From: Chlorophyllum brunneum
Lineage: Eukaryota > Basidiomycota > Agaricomycetes > Agaricales > Agaricaceae
Assembly: GCA_963576785.1 (NCBI GenBank)
Contig: OY756143.1
Location: forward strand, 1,054,001 to 1,118,000
Length of the DNA: 64,000 bases
Direction of reading: 5' to 3'
Each line of letters begins with the position of its first letter. Within the stretch, counting starts at the first letter, position 1. Positions 1 to 12,831 of this stretch are shown in pieces. The position numbers and the translations under genes were made by a program. The notes below the pieces were generated by a model. It searched no databases. It was not told where the DNA came from and worked only from the letters and a program-made list of their open reading frames with translations.

Positions 1-489
1 CAATCGACGATCATGGCACTTTTACAGCTAGCTTCGGGGGAACGTCTGGTCTTTTCGAGACGGCCCTTGTCACCACCCCAATCACCATGGAAAATAGTAC
101 ATGCCCCATTTTCAATGTGTTTATGTAGGGATTGCAATACATGGGACTCATGAGGCGCAACCGCCGGAGACGGGGCAACAGATAGCCTCTGTGCGCAGGC
201 AGATCGTGCATCCAAGTCCTACAGGGAGCTGTTTTGACTGTCACCACAAAAGAAAGCACATGGAAGAGGAGGGATGGGACATTCGGGGGGGGGAGTAGGA
301 TCAGCTTTATGATGAACCGCCCAGGGAAAATTTCTGATCGGGCAGTTGGCGTCAACTTACGGTTAGCTCCACTCCCAGATGACGACCAGAAAGGGTGTAT
401 TTATTGGGTTATGTTAGGAGAGTGGACAAATTAGGTATAAGAAAGACATGCATCTAACGCGCGTTTTTGTGTGTGGTGCAAGCAATGCA
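1..489. other. Intergenic, no supported gene
   Basis: This stretch lies downstream of the minus-strand NACHT gene. Open frames here are short, start at non-ATG codons or have no family resemblance, and I see no splice-joined coding signal, tRNA or repeat. It probably holds the 3' UTR of the NACHT gene. Confidence 0.5.
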
Positions 490-2992
490 TTACGACACCC
501 ATGCCTTCCTTTTACCTTTGTGGGACTCGAAGTTCGACATGTTAAATCCAGTGATGAAGTAAGTTGTACTCTCGAAACTATAAGAATCCCAAACCCTCGA
601 GATCGCACAACGATCTGTGTCCTCAGCTCCCAGAATAGTGACAGGTGTATCAGGTGCGGTTTGGATGTCGCGTAAAAGCGAGCGAACTGAATATTGGTGG
701 ATGGCGAGTGTTTCGGCGTCCATTTGGTGAGAAGGCTTTTTGCGGGATAATGAATCAAATTTGGAGGGGTAGCATCCAGGAATTTGACGCACCTTTTTGT
801 CCAGGTGAATCTGAACAAAATTTAAAAGGCCGTCAACCGTTGTGGTAGTCGACTCAGGTGAGATGTCTTTACTAATCCCGAGAGAACCGAGAGTGGTAGT
901 GGTCAGAAATCGTCTTTTGGTTAATTCATCCTTAAAATTTTTCTGCGGAGGTTTTGTTATCATATGGGGCAGCGGAAGTGAGCTGAAGCATACCTTGTTC
1001 CAGTGTAATGAACTGAGTAGGCTGCGCGCTTGAGACGACACTTCTAGTATTTTAGTGATGCTCAAATGGTTTAGAAACGCCTGGAATTCATCGTCGGGGA
1101 CGGACACGGCAATCGTGTGATATTTCAATATAAGCCCGGATGGCAAGAATTCTCCGTGTAAGAGGCACTCCCATGCTTCAAGAGCATGTAGAGTCAACTG
1201 ACTGCGTAGTCGTGCAAGGGTGATAGGATCACCCTCGTCAGGCCAGGAGAGAGAGATGCCGTGGAAGTTGGTCACGGGCGGCTCCTCCCTCGAGATTCCT
1301 GTATTACCTGGAGGGCTCATAAAAAAGGAAACCTCGTAGAAAGAATCAACTCACGGGAACCGATGGCCTGGGCAATGCGGAAAGACGCCCAGAACAATTG
1401 GATTCCAATCGCTAAGTCCTCAATGCAGTATTTTCCCGACCGAGATGAGTCCTCCAAGAAGTTGCGGAATGAAATGTGGTGACAATGAAGACGGGTCCTT
1501 GCAAAATCATGGGTTTTGTGTGGAATTTGCATGACAGAGGGAAGGTGTCGTAGTGCAGCAATAGCATTAGCGCGTGTGATGCCAAGTAGGTTACAAACTG
1601 TAATGAGGTCGCCATGGGGTATATCTTCGTCGTCGTAAAAGAAGGCTGCTGCAACAAGCTGTTTGGCCGCTTCGAGCGAACTAGGGCTTAACTTGCTTAA
1701 AATTCGAATATAGATTGCATCGAGGGCGACAAGTGGGTGGTCTTGACCGGAAGGGCATTTGAGATTGGAAAGAAAGATGAGAGCACGGTTCGTCCTATCT
1801 ATTGGATTACCAATAGAAGGGTCGTCTATGAATCGAGTAATGATAGCTGCGACCGCGAACAGGCCGGATGCAGCGCGAGCGATCTGAAAGAAATGACTTT
1901 TACTTGGCCAATCCCCAATAGGCATAAATTCCGGGTATTGCTGGCGTATTTCACTAAATTTGCTATGTAAGAATCGTTCAACGTCTTTCTGGGCCTCATC
2001 AGAATCCACCACGAGGGTCACCTCCCGGGTGCAACTACGAACGGTCTCTGTCGAGAAGACAGCTTGCAGGTGTGGCTCTGGACGGCTAGAAATGATCCAT
2101 AAGAGGGGGACTTCTGGATATCTGGACGCAAAGCTGCTAATGAGTTGCACAATCTCACACTGAGACCGGTCACTGTGATGTCCAGGAGGATGCGTCGAGG
2201 CACTTCGTCCTTGTTGATCGGTTCCATCGCACTCGTCCAAACCATCGAGAGCGATCACACAGACCTTTGATTCATCGCGAAGACGCTGGCGAGCAAAAGG
2301 TTCGACGAAGAGGAGCCTGAATTGTTCGTTCATTGCCTTGCAAAGTGACATTGGGTTCGCCAACATGAGGTTTCCGACGTATGACCTGTAGGCAGCATCT
2401 CTAACGGCAAGCTGGTAGGCGAGGGTAGGGAAAACTTGGTTCGGATCATTTCGTTTGTTTAATCCCGAGAAGAATACACCGGCTCCCAAACGTTCATCTT
2501 CAGCCAGATCCTCTACCAGAGTCTGGACGATAGCAGACTTCCCTGAACCTGCAGGTCCTCGTACCCAGAGAACTTTTTTCTCTCGTTTTGGGTCACTGAG
2601 CCACTCGTGAGAGGTTTGGATGATCTGCACGCGTGTCCCGGGTTGGCAGCGGGGAGGAGGGTCCCGCTCAGCGGAGTCGAATTCAATTCCAGGTATCACA
2701 CGTTCTAGCAGCCATGGTAGTGCTGTTTGAAACCACCAGTTTGAGATAGGGCTCGCTCTAAAAAAGTTTTTCCAAGCTTACCTTCACTGGAGCGTTCGTT
2801 TATATAGATTTCTTGAGTATTAACCATTGTCGAGTTCATAATCATCAAATCATGTGAGTTTTGAAAGAATCCAGGAGACCCTCGACCGGCCGTGTCACTG
2901 TCTGTCCTTGTAACAGGCTCGTCAGATATCGCCGCGATACCGTGCAGTAGCCCAATCCCGGAGCTTCCTGTATTCGCAGTGGTCTTGGACAC
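490..2992 (-). CDS. NACHT-domain STAND NTPase
   Basis: Three exons: 2992-2782, 2722-1355 and 1307-490, giving 798 aa. The introns are 59 and 47 bp with GTAAGC and GTGAGT donors. The N-terminal exon carries the FQNSHDLMIMNSTMVN-type segment that precedes NACHT in many mushroom proteins, followed by the usual 'SAERDPPPRCQPGTR' linker. Walker A (GPAGSGKS) is near residues 126-133 and Walker B (VIALDGLDEC) near 226-235. NACHT proteins are ATP-driven switch proteins; in fungi some act in non-self recognition and programmed cell death, but that role here is inference from the family. No WD40, ankyrin or TPR repeats are visible in the C-terminal ~330 aa, which I cannot assign to a sensor domain. The start could lie further upstream, since the exon-1 frame stays open past 2992. 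Confidence 0.85.
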
Positions 2993-3400
2993 ATCGCCCC
3001 GAGTATCTGTGGTAGCTTGTTGGTTAACTTGAAATGTCGTTGGCCAGGGTTTTTACTGACTCATCGTTGGCCGGGGAGATACTTTCTGGGGGCGTTTTGA
3101 AGGAATATCCTCTGTATTTCCCTCACTTAACTTGCGCTTGCGCTCAGGCTGTAAACTAGTGTAAACGAAGTAGAAACAGATGGCAGTACGACGACGAACC
3201 GGATCCTTTGAGTCAACGGGCTGTCGTTGAGCAACGTCAGCACCAACAGGCTCGAGAGGTAAAGTAGGCTGTAAATGGTCTTCGTCGTGTAGATGCGGAG
3301 TCATATTGGAGAATGGTAGATGGCAAGTGGTCGTGGGTAAGGGCGGTTGTGCGCCTAGATGATAACATGAGTTGCCTGTGCAAGTGCTCTACCTGGGCGG
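2993..3400. promoter_or_regulatory. Divergent promoter region, NACHT / Zn2Cys6 gene
   Basis: 408 bp between the ATG of the minus-strand NACHT gene and the ATG of the plus-strand transcription factor. An 83-codon minus frame at 3053-3304 overlaps it but could not be spliced convincingly to the NACHT gene, so I treat it as non-coding. No defined binding site was recognised. Confidence 0.4.
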
Positions 3401-5736
3401 ATGACGGCTGTAACTCCCTCTCCCTCTCCTCCCTCCTTCCCTTCTTCTCTCTCCCCGAGTCCTCACAGCCAACATGCCTCCCTAAGTCCCTCCCTTGCGA
3501 GCGCACAAGCAGAATCATCCCAGAGTCGCACCACTCCTGGCTATGCCTCTGTAGATCTGCCCACAAAACAGACAGTCTTGAGTGGTTGCTGGTGAGTCTA
3601 TTGTATCAAAAACCACAGTTCGCGCCAACCATTAGACTTAGGACATGTCGTTTACGTCAAAAGGTCAGCTCTATGGGTATCAAATAGCCACTGGTGTACT
3701 GAACACTGCAACCTAACAGAAATGCGACGGCCAACGCGAAGGCGACACATGCCAAACGTGCAAACGCCTCACAATTAAGTGCTTGGGCTGGGGTGCGAAG
3801 CGTCCAGAGTGGATGAGGGTTTGTACCAGGTCTTTCGTCTGTCACCAAGTTATGCTGAACACACTTCCCAGGATAAGAGGGCAGTCGAGGAGTACAGGGC
3901 TGGAATCAAGGAGCAGTTGAGCCGAGCAAGCCTGATCCGCGGACGGTCTACCGTGGCCGTGCCCTCTAAAGACTCTGCGGCGGCCACAGTAGCACGCCCT
4001 CCAATTTACCGAGCAGCAGCCCTCGGAGTAACGCCTTTCACAGCGTCATCACTCCCCAGTTACAGCCAGGAGGATCAGCCGTTTTTCAATCCTGGTGAGC
4101 TGCAAAGAATTATGTTGCTCCCCCCCGACATCTCCAACGACCCTCATCGGACACCCGGTACGTCCCTCCGATCCGATAGTATGTAGACCTGACTTGCACT
4201 CTAGAACTCATACCCGATAAGACTGACCAGCAGACTCCGCTTCATCCCGGCGAGGGATTGAACGATCAGCGCATGCCACCATCGCCCACTCGGAACTATG
4301 GCCCTGACGTGTCGGAACACACCCATTCCTATCCGGAGAGCGATTACCCATCCTTCACTTGGATGCTGAGTGATTTGGAGCGGAGGATGAGAGCTTTCGT
4401 CTTCAGTGGCCAGGATACTACTCCGAGGAATCTTTTCACCACTCCCGAATCTTCTCGTCATTCACTACGAGCTACGCATTTGGATGATTCTGATCATGAT
4501 TGGAAACCTGATTTTTTCGCGTTTTATGGAAAGCACGTTGTCTCTCGGCAATACTTGCTGGCTACCCCGCTCACCCGTTGGATGGTTACCATTCCTGGTC
4601 ATGCTGGATCGACTTTTGAACAGGCAATCATCGTCCTTTTGTCCGTTTACCTGTCCCGCCTAGTGGACCCCACAGTTGAATCAGTGCTGTTAAGCCCAAT
4701 GGCCCAACAAGTAACCTTTGGGCTCGGAATTACACTTTATAAGCAACGAGACAACCTGACACCTGACGATGCCATGGCTGCCCTCTCTCTTATCTCAGCC
4801 GTTCTCTTCGATGGCGGCGGCGGGATTTGGTTGGAAGATCTCAACACAGCATCACACTATGTGGAAGTCAAGATGGCCGAGCTGAAGGGGATTGTGGATG
4901 GAATCGAGAAACTACAGCGTTTATCCGCAAAGGATGCCTTTATTGTCAAGACAACAATATGGTTTGATGTCCTCGCGAGTGTGACAACGTTCCAGGAACC
5001 ACTCCTTTTGGATTGCATCAGGGTCCTCTTTAAGCCACCCCGGGCCTCCCCCGGCCCCGAGAGAGATTATAAGACACCGGAAGAGGAGAAGACATCGATG
5101 CTGTCTCCCATGGGTTGCGAGAACAACGTTGTTTGGGCCCTCGCCGAGATCTCCGCCCTCTCGGTGTGGAAGAAGAAGAAGAATTCAGACGTCAAATCAC
5201 CTCCTGCTTTCTTCGCACGACGTGTGGAGTTGATTGAAAAAGAGTTGAACGGTTACCATTCCATAAAATCCCTTGCCGACTTCAACGACGACCCCGTTGT
5301 GTACGTGCGGTATCTCACAGCGCAAATCTTTCGGACATCGGCACTACTATACCTGCATGCCGTCATGCTGGGTACCTCAATGGCGCCAACTTCCTTGAAG
5401 ATTAGGCGCGCCGTAGACGATGTTCTGCGCTGGATTCACCGCATACCGAGAAAACCGCAGGCAGCTCGAGATAAAATGATACACAAATCGGTCGTTCGGA
5501 GCACCGTGTTCGCCTTTTACATCACGGGGGCATTGGCAGATGACGATGTGACGCGGAGAGTAGTGAAGGAGTATCTATCTGATGAGGCACGGGAAGAGGC
5601 CATAGGTAACTGCGAAGCTACGGTACAAATTCTGGAAAATATCTGGGATGAAAAAGATGAAGTCACTGAGGACAGGAAAGGGGAACACTGGAGAGAAAAG
5701 CTTCGTTCTCTGAGCGCTCCGCTTTTGCTGGTATGA
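3401..5736 (+). CDS. Zn2Cys6 fungal transcription factor
   Basis: Five exons: 3401-3591, 3642-3663 (22 nt), 3720-3818, 3872-4157 and 4205-5736, giving 709 aa. Splicing the first three builds a complete binuclear zinc cluster: C63-x2-C66-x6-C73-x8-C82-x2-C85-x6-C92, beginning SGCWTCRLRQKKCDG. It is followed by GWGAKRPEWMR and an EYRAGIKEQLSRA helix, the linker typical of basidiomycete members. The long last exon is the helical fungal-specific transcription factor domain (Fungal_trans_2 type; about residues 200-700). The protein is expected to bind DNA as a nuclear regulator; its target genes cannot be told from the sequence. The cluster is split by two introns, so no single open frame shows it. 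Confidence 0.9.
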
Positions 5737-6122
5737 TTCATCCCTCTGACTGCTTGGGTTAACGGATAGAATTTTGAACGTGAGGTTTCATCGGGGGGTT
5801 GCAGTCATTTAACATCCAGCTCTTTCACAGCGGCTCAAGAGCCATTTTCCATTGTTGCAAGGAGTACAGAATCATCATGTCTAGAATAGCCATGTAAAAA
5901 CAAATGACACCGAAAAAAACTACAATACTCGTAACAAATCGTGACAGATCGTGAATAAGTGTCCAACTCCTGAATAGCGTTTGCATAAATAATCCAGACC
6001 CTAGCAGTGCCAGAGACACAAATCGACAGAACCCCTGACCCAACATGCAAAAAAAATGACAATGATACAAGTCCGTGAGCGAATTCAATGCAAAAGGGGA
6101 GAGAAAAAAGAAGAGAGGAAAC
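5737..6122. other. Convergent 3' spacer
   Basis: 386 bp between the stop codons of the transcription factor (+) and the kelch gene (-). It is AT-richer than its flanks and holds only short unsupported frames. It probably contains both 3' UTRs. Confidence 0.5.
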
Positions 6123-9100
6123 TCATGAATCGCTCGAGCGGGAGTTACGATGATCGGGATTAGCGACGAATAAGTTTGCTCGCGGTGCGAGGCCGTAGTT
6201 TATCGTAACTCTCTGTTTCTTCGGCGATCGTTCTTCTAGTTGCCTCGTATTGGTTGGAGGAGGTCGTTCTTGATCCTGCGACATCCTACGTTCATACATA
6301 TGCACACGGGCAGCAACTGATGGCTTAGAGATGGGGGTGGTAGGGAGTGTGGGAGGAGAGTGTACCAGTGTTCCTGGGTTATACTCCTCGCTGGTGGGGC
6401 TGAATGGCGAAGGTGACCATGGATGCATCTTTGGTGGGTCAGGAGGTGGCTGTACGTGAGGTGCATTATGCACAGGCGGAGGTATATGAGGAGTCGGTGT
6501 ACTGGGTAGGGGCGTCATCTCTATGGGGGAGAAGTCCATGAGTTCGCCTTGTTCATTACCGCCACTATTTGTCTGGTGAGTATCGATACTCAGTCCACTA
6601 CTGAGGCTCCCAGTAGTCCTCCGACTACGCGTTCGTACTCGCTGTACAACATCCATGGCCCCCGCCATCCGTTCAATCTGCTCTGTATTCGCTGTCCGAA
6701 GTGACGTCATAGATCTGCTGGGATCAATTTTTGATTGTGACCTCGACAGCCGCCCTGAGTCAGCTGCATGGCCGACTGACTTCGAAGAGACATCGTCCGC
6801 CGAGGCTGAATACGTGCTTTCCGCAATAGGTACGAGCGCGGGTGGAGGATTTGGGTCGCGGATGTCAAGGATGTTCGAACGATGCGATGTAGAGCTGGAT
6901 CTACGATCAAGGAAACTTGTGCGATAGAACCGGGACCACCATGAATCACTCCGCCGAATGTTCGATGATGATATGCTGGCTGGGATGATGGACGCCGAGA
7001 GTAGCTTGGGTGACCTCGGAGACTCGATAGCTGATTTCGAGCTAAAGTGGGAAGAGTTAAGCTCTACGGTTGTCTGTGAGGTGGTATGCGATCCCGATGT
7101 CTCAACCGGATTCTCGCTGGATTGAGTATGAGAAGATGTTACTTGGTCATTAAAAGGGAGGCTGGTATTGGATGTATGCTCCGATAATGGGCTCAATGGA
7201 TGTGCACCAAGGGATGTGGGAGGCACCATCCGTACTGTGGGCATCGAAGTTGGAGGACGCGAGATTATAGTCGCCGCAGACGTGGGCTCGTATTCATTAC
7301 TATCAAGAGGTCGACCAAGATCTGGTTGACTTTCGTCTCCCCTCTCCCCTTGGATCGGGTCGGCGAAAGGATCAACATAACCGTAACTGCTTGTGGTGAG
7401 ATAGCTAGCCTCTCGTCCGTAGCGAGGGCGCCCATTCCCTTCCGAGTTGGACGGTCTTGGTTCTTGATCGTACATAAGGGATGTCCCATCAGAGAAGGGA
7501 TCTGTCCTCTCTTGGCGGTGGCTGGCGCCATGACTGAGAGTGCTAGGTTCGCGACTCCTGAAGCGAGCTCCGAGGATGCTCTTCAGTGACCATGAGCTTC
7601 CCCCAGTCCCGTCCCTCCGTGTGGTATTATACCACTCCCCAAAGTCATGGGTGTCTTCGTCTGCCAACATGGCCCTGCGTTGATAAGTGTCCCTCGCATT
7701 TCGCGACTTGGCGGCCGTATTGATTGTTCCTGCAATACCAAATGCAGTGCCCAGTAAACCACCGCCCCATCTTCCTACACCTGACGCTCCTTTCTCGCTA
7801 TACCGGGTGGCAGCTGGAATAATGGTGCCAGCATGCAGGCTGGCATTGCCACCACTTTCGTTGTCTTCAATGACCATGAATGATCCTCTTCTCTTCCTCT
7901 GCTGCCGACGTGAGTATACGACAACGACGACACCAATAGCAATAGCTCCGAGAACGCCCAGCGTAGTCCCAACTGCGATGGCTGCAACAGGCTTCTTCTT
8001 GTTACCTGCGTCCCCTCCCGGGGCAGCTGTGCCAGTAGCCCCACCGGGTTCCATCGTGACTGTTGAGCCTGGGTGATATGTTCCTGTACCTGGTGCCGTG
8101 CTAGTTGGTCCTGGCATCGTTCGAGTGATAGATGTAGAGGGCGACGGGGGAGTGTACGAAGGAACATAGGTATTGCTGGAAGGGTCAAAAATCAGAATGG
8201 CTGCCGGTGCAGGTCCAGAGTTCGAATAGCCTAAACATAAGTCAGAGAGTGCGTCCTGTATCCAAAGAACCAAGTTGTACGTACCAAAGCCAAAAATGAC
8301 CAATCCATTCGATAGAATTGCATAGTGATCGCGTCGGGCTCCAACTTGCGTTAACTCTTCGACCCGAGTCCAAACCGCAGGATCCCTTGAGGTGTCCAGA
8401 ATCCATCCATCGTTGATGTTGCTCTGAAGGGTAGCATCACTGCCGCCTTGGATGAGAATCTTTCCTTGGCCGATGCCGACTGCGGCGAATGCCCGTCGTG
8501 GTGAGGGTAGTGATTTGGTATCTACTTGCAATAGTAACCACGCGGGATTACTATTGGTGGTATCCAGTATCCAAACCGTGGAAAGTGGGTTGAGGGAGCC
8601 CTGAGAGACACCACCAAACACGAAAAGCCTGCCGTCCGGAAACATAACAGAAGCATGTCCATAGAGTGCTGGTGGGCCGTTATTCAAAGGGACTCGGGAA
8701 AACAGGAGGGCCTGGGGATCAAACGCATAATGATCGGAGAATGCGTGCCCGGAGCCATCGGCCATCTGCCCTCCAATTATGTAGACAGTGCCAGAGGGAG
8801 ACGTGGAAGAAGAGTGATAGATCCTTCGCACTGGTTCCCCAGCCCACGACGCAGCCTCAATATGCCATGTCGGTTGCAGAGAGCTGGGAACGTCCAGAAG
8901 AAAGGCAGAATCAGGTTGATCGAAAACGACAGTTGGGGAATTAGGTCCAGGTTGACCTCCGAAAAGTAAAACACCGGTATCGTTGAATGCAGAGAGCGTA
9001 TGCCAGGATATCATAGGGCCTTGCGAAGTTGACGCGTTCGAAGAAGTGCCTACCAGCTCCCATAGTGGATTGGCAGCGTCAAAGGGTTGTGAGAGTGGAA

Positions 9101-9375
9101 GATACAGAAGGTCTTGTGTATTCGGAGCGGAGGTGTATGAATACGAGTTGAAAGGATCCGTCTTGCCTCCATAGACAAACAGCGCATCATTAATTGAGAC
9201 GGCAGCTTGGCCCCAACTATCACCGATTTCTCGGGTTAGTGAGCCCCTGAACCATGCAACCAGTACACACACACCGTGGATCTGGAGTATAGGAAGCAGA
9301 TGTTCGCCTACATAGTAGCAAGACGACGAGTAGATTCTGCAAGTGTCCTCCACATTGTTCCATGAGCAAATTCAT
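6123..9375 (-). CDS. Membrane-anchored kelch-repeat protein
   Basis: Three exons: 9375-9275, 9216-8285 and 8230-6123, giving 1046 aa. I chose the ATG at 9375 because, once the 58-bp first intron is removed, it gives a signal peptide (hydrophobic core LLVVLLLC, then RTSASYTPDP) joined to RWGQAA, the usual start of the kelch propeller. Residues ~35-400 hold repeated kelch blades with GG pairs (LFVYGGK, LLFGGQ, YIIGGQ, LFVFGG, ILIQGG). A Ser/Thr/Pro stalk follows, then one transmembrane helix (VAAIAVGTTLGVLGAIAIGVVVVVY region) and an RRQQRKRR stop-transfer. The ~500-residue tail is rich in Ser and Pro and ends RVTINYGLAPRANLF. The expected topology is propeller outside, disordered tail in the cytosol. 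The second intron (8231-8284) is 54 nt with no stop, so it could be read through. Function is unknown; a cell-surface role in polarity or the wall is inference. Confidence 0.85.
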
Positions 9376-10484
9376 CTAGACTGCGGCGATATCTGAGCTT
9401 CAATATGGTGTAAAAATATAGATCTGTTTAGAGAAACAAGAGAGATGCAGCTGAGTGACGGAGAAGAGATTGCATGAGAATTTTTTTTTTGTGGACTATG
9501 GTGGATTCCGTGAGCACTGTAATGACTAGAGTGGAGATGGAGTTGGCTGTAAGGCGGAGTATTGCCTGTGGGAGTCCATAGGAGGAGTCTCATGGCACAG
9601 CCACTAAGAAGCACTGGAGTCAACATTGCCTTATTTAGCATATCTATAAAAATCGAGGAACAACTTAACACCACTACGACGAGGACAGGACGATTACGGC
9701 CCCAAGCTCCAGCGCACTCTCAATGCGTCCTACCGACGCGAGATATGGTAATTCTCAATGCGACCAACCCCCTATCGACAAGCACTCTGAAGAATTTCAA
9801 CGAATGGACTACACGACATACATATGTAACCGCTGCCTCCTACCGCTGGTAGTCTACGCTACCTCACTATCGCTTACACAGCCCGATTCATACATTCCCG
9901 CACTACATATAAGCTGCTGAGGTGGAAAATTATCTGACGGGCGCCTTCTGGGTCTGATGCTACAACGACGAGATCACAAGTGTATAAACACTCTAGTCCG
10001 CAAACATCTCATGCCAGTGCATGGCGAAACCGCAGTTCCCGAATATCCTGTAACCTACTCAAGAGTTAATTGAAGTCATCCACTGCACTACGAAATCGCT
10101 CACAGGCTGGAACAAGCCTACGCTCATATTTTTGTCACATTGGAGCGCGCGGCACACTCAGGACCGAACATTCGGCTCCAAACGATTTTGTTCTTTCGGT
10201 TTTTTTTTGCTAGAGGGTTTAAACATCAGTCCGATCCACCGAACACGCTATCCGTTCCCGAGATTCAACCCCCACTCCAGACTATCTCAGGTATGCCCAA
10301 GCTGGGTTGTAGGCTAAGGGTGTGGATGGACCACCATGTCATGCCCTTCGAAATAGAGGTTGATGATGAGATGCACAAAGCGCAATCTTCGACGGACTCC
10401 ACTACCATACTTTGACAACGAAATACAGAATACATATGGACTGCCTTGGGAACGTCGACCATCGCGACTTCGCCTATGAACTCA
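9376..10484. other. Gene-poor stretch upstream of kelch gene
   Basis: No frame longer than about 100 codons and no recognisable domain. It should include the kelch gene promoter. A short poly-T/poly-A tract sits near 9481-9490. Confidence 0.4.
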
Positions 10485-11382
10485 TCAACGCCGACACACG
10501 CCTTCCGTCAAACGAGATGTCGTCCACAAATCACGAACCATGTCAGCATTTCGGTAGATCAAGATTCTGATTAAAGACTCTGCTACGGAACGAAAGAGGG
10601 ATGGTGCAATATGACTGCTCTTGGAGCTAGAGCTAGAACGACGATGGAGAAAGGATATCTCGAACGAGGCGCTCGACAAGGAGTTGATTGTTCCCGGGTT
10701 TAGGGCATGATGAGAACTGACAGGTGCCGCCAATCCCTGAAGCATGTTGCTGCGCCCACCATCGGGCGTGAATTCTCGGAGATGGGAATGGAAAACAAAG
10801 TCGATGGATCTCGTGGACCAACAAGTCGACGTGGGACATCACTAGTCTCAATGACCTTTGGCGGGGGAGGGAAGACTTGCCAGAGAGTCGGCATAACAAC
10901 AAGCCAGCTATCACATCCAAAAAGCTTGGATGCGGCTGAAACATCGGAGCGATGTGGATGGTTTAGGAAATCGGATGAGGAAACGCTCGATAGAATCGAG
11001 ATCATGCGCCTAGACGCACTTCTAAACTCGGGGACGTTAGGGACAATACGCACACGGTTCTACGCAACGGATTCCATTGGCCTATAATTCAATGATCGCC
11101 CAGGCTAGTGGTCTGGGTGGAAAGGATTTTCTACAGCGCCGGATGGGAGATCAAGGACCAGTATTCTGGCGTTGGTAACCTCACAACTAGGGAGTTTCAT
11201 TCAGCCACCTGCCAAGGTTGTAGGCTCTTGATACGCCGCTGCGGAGATCCTCCAAACAAGATGGTAGGTTTCAAGTAAGGCTCGAGGGACACAAGATCCT
11301 CTGGACAGGCAAAGGTTTTGATAGCAGAACCAGATTCGAACTGTGAGTTTGGTAACCCGGATAGCCCGACATCGGTTAGCAA
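10485..11382 (-). pseudogene. Possible decayed F-box-type gene
   Basis: Three neighbouring minus frames (11382-11197, 11053-10700, 10745-10485) have protein-like composition but no shared clean splice path. The middle one reads DVSAASKLF...SWLVVMPTLWQ...PRRLVGPRD, which resembles the F-box helix pair of mushroom F-box proteins (typical form AASRVCKSW...ALPTLW) with extra residues. This is pattern resemblance only. It could be a broken F-box gene, a very divergent live one, or chance. Confidence 0.25.
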
Positions 11383-12831
11383 GATAGATCTTTGGATACC
11401 CTCAACAGATGGTCATCGGGGTGTATACCTGTGGGGCTCCACTTCTATGTACAAGGATTCAAGGGATTTCGCCTTGTCTCCGATACTGTTTTACCATGAG
11501 ACCTGTAACGTCTAAGCCAACCTAATGTGACACGATGAGTCCTCATGGTCGCTGGAGTATGAGATCCATTGTTTACTCGTGGCGGGAAGTACAAGGAGAT
11601 TTCTCTCAGCAACGATTGTCCGAGTCTGCCTGGGGGTGGAGTCGAGGTAAGACGAGTCATACTACAGCTGTATCGATCCCCAGTTTGGCACGAAAGAACC
11701 GGACAACGGTGCACCGCGTAGGCCACCGACCAGCATGACCCGACGCTTTGTTCTACTTTCAGTAACCGACCGCTCAAGAACTCTCCGAGGAATAGCGCCC
11801 AACCAACTGGGACGGTCGGGTCACAGCTTGACATTCAAAAGCTCTTGCACTCAGGGGTTAAAAATAGATCGACGTCGGCGTGATTAATGAGCGACGTTTC
11901 GTACACACCTCGGTGACTGCACCTCCTTAAGCGTTAGAGCAACCACCGAGATCACCCAGGAACATATTAGCTCTATCATCAGAGTAATTATACCTATCCA
12001 GTCAACCAACCCGCATTGGTGTCTCACGTGGATAAGACCTCGAAATATGTAGTACACAGAGCTCCAAGAAGTACTCTCGGAAGCGGCGGACAAATATATC
12101 CGAGATAACTTCATATCTTTGAGCAGGTCAGCCATCGAGTGGACGTCGTATATACCCCATGACGTATGCTTCATCGAGCGAATCGTTGTGTGATGGAAGT
12201 AAGGTGTTGTACTTCCCGTTGCACGGGTGGGATGCAAGAAGCTAGTACAGTCCTGGCTATCTGTTGAGGAGCAGATAGTGGAAAGGAGGGTCGTAACAAG
12301 CCGAAGATGGTGGACTAGAATCAGTGGAAATCCGTTGCCTCAAGGGACTTGTGCTCGAAACGCTCCTTCATCATTTGACAGCAGCCTTATCCTCCTGGTG
12401 ACCTGAACACGGCACTTCATTTTCAATCTTTGGCATCGTCCTTCGTTTAAGGCTTCCATAAGTATAAAATCCGTGAATCGTAGGCGTTTCCACCGCAGTA
12501 GGTTTGAGCTTTGAAGTTGGAATCGTGGGAACCTTTGGTCGACGTGGAGTACTTTATCACTCCTTTATCACTCCTTCCGTCCCAATCTGCTATCCTATGG
12601 TCATTCCGTCTCAGGTTGAAGTGACTGAATGATTTCAATGTTCCCAGAATTGTGAAACTGCAGGCTATTTCATTACTTCGCTATATGGCGACCCCTTTCC
12701 ACGACAGAACAAACCATTCGAACATCAAGCAAGGTCCGCAGTGCAGTCAGCGTAGAACTTGAGAAGTCGAATCACTGATGATTCTTTGGGTTTCGGACGT
12801 CATGGGCATCACCTCTGTCGCCCGGTGCACG
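11383..12831. other. Gene-poor stretch
   Basis: About 1.4 kb in which I see no supported gene. A 117-codon minus frame at 11884-12237 and a 63-codon one at 12447-12638 are possible later exons of the gene beginning at 13197, but I could not join them. Confidence 0.35.

Noticed and set aside
7200..7589. Long plus-strand frames inside 6.2-9.0 kb
   Set aside because: They are shadows of the kelch gene; only the minus frame has domains and splice logic.
9376..12831. Search for a transposon in the gene-poor stretch
   Set aside because: No transposase or reverse transcriptase motifs and no terminal repeats could be recognised by eye.
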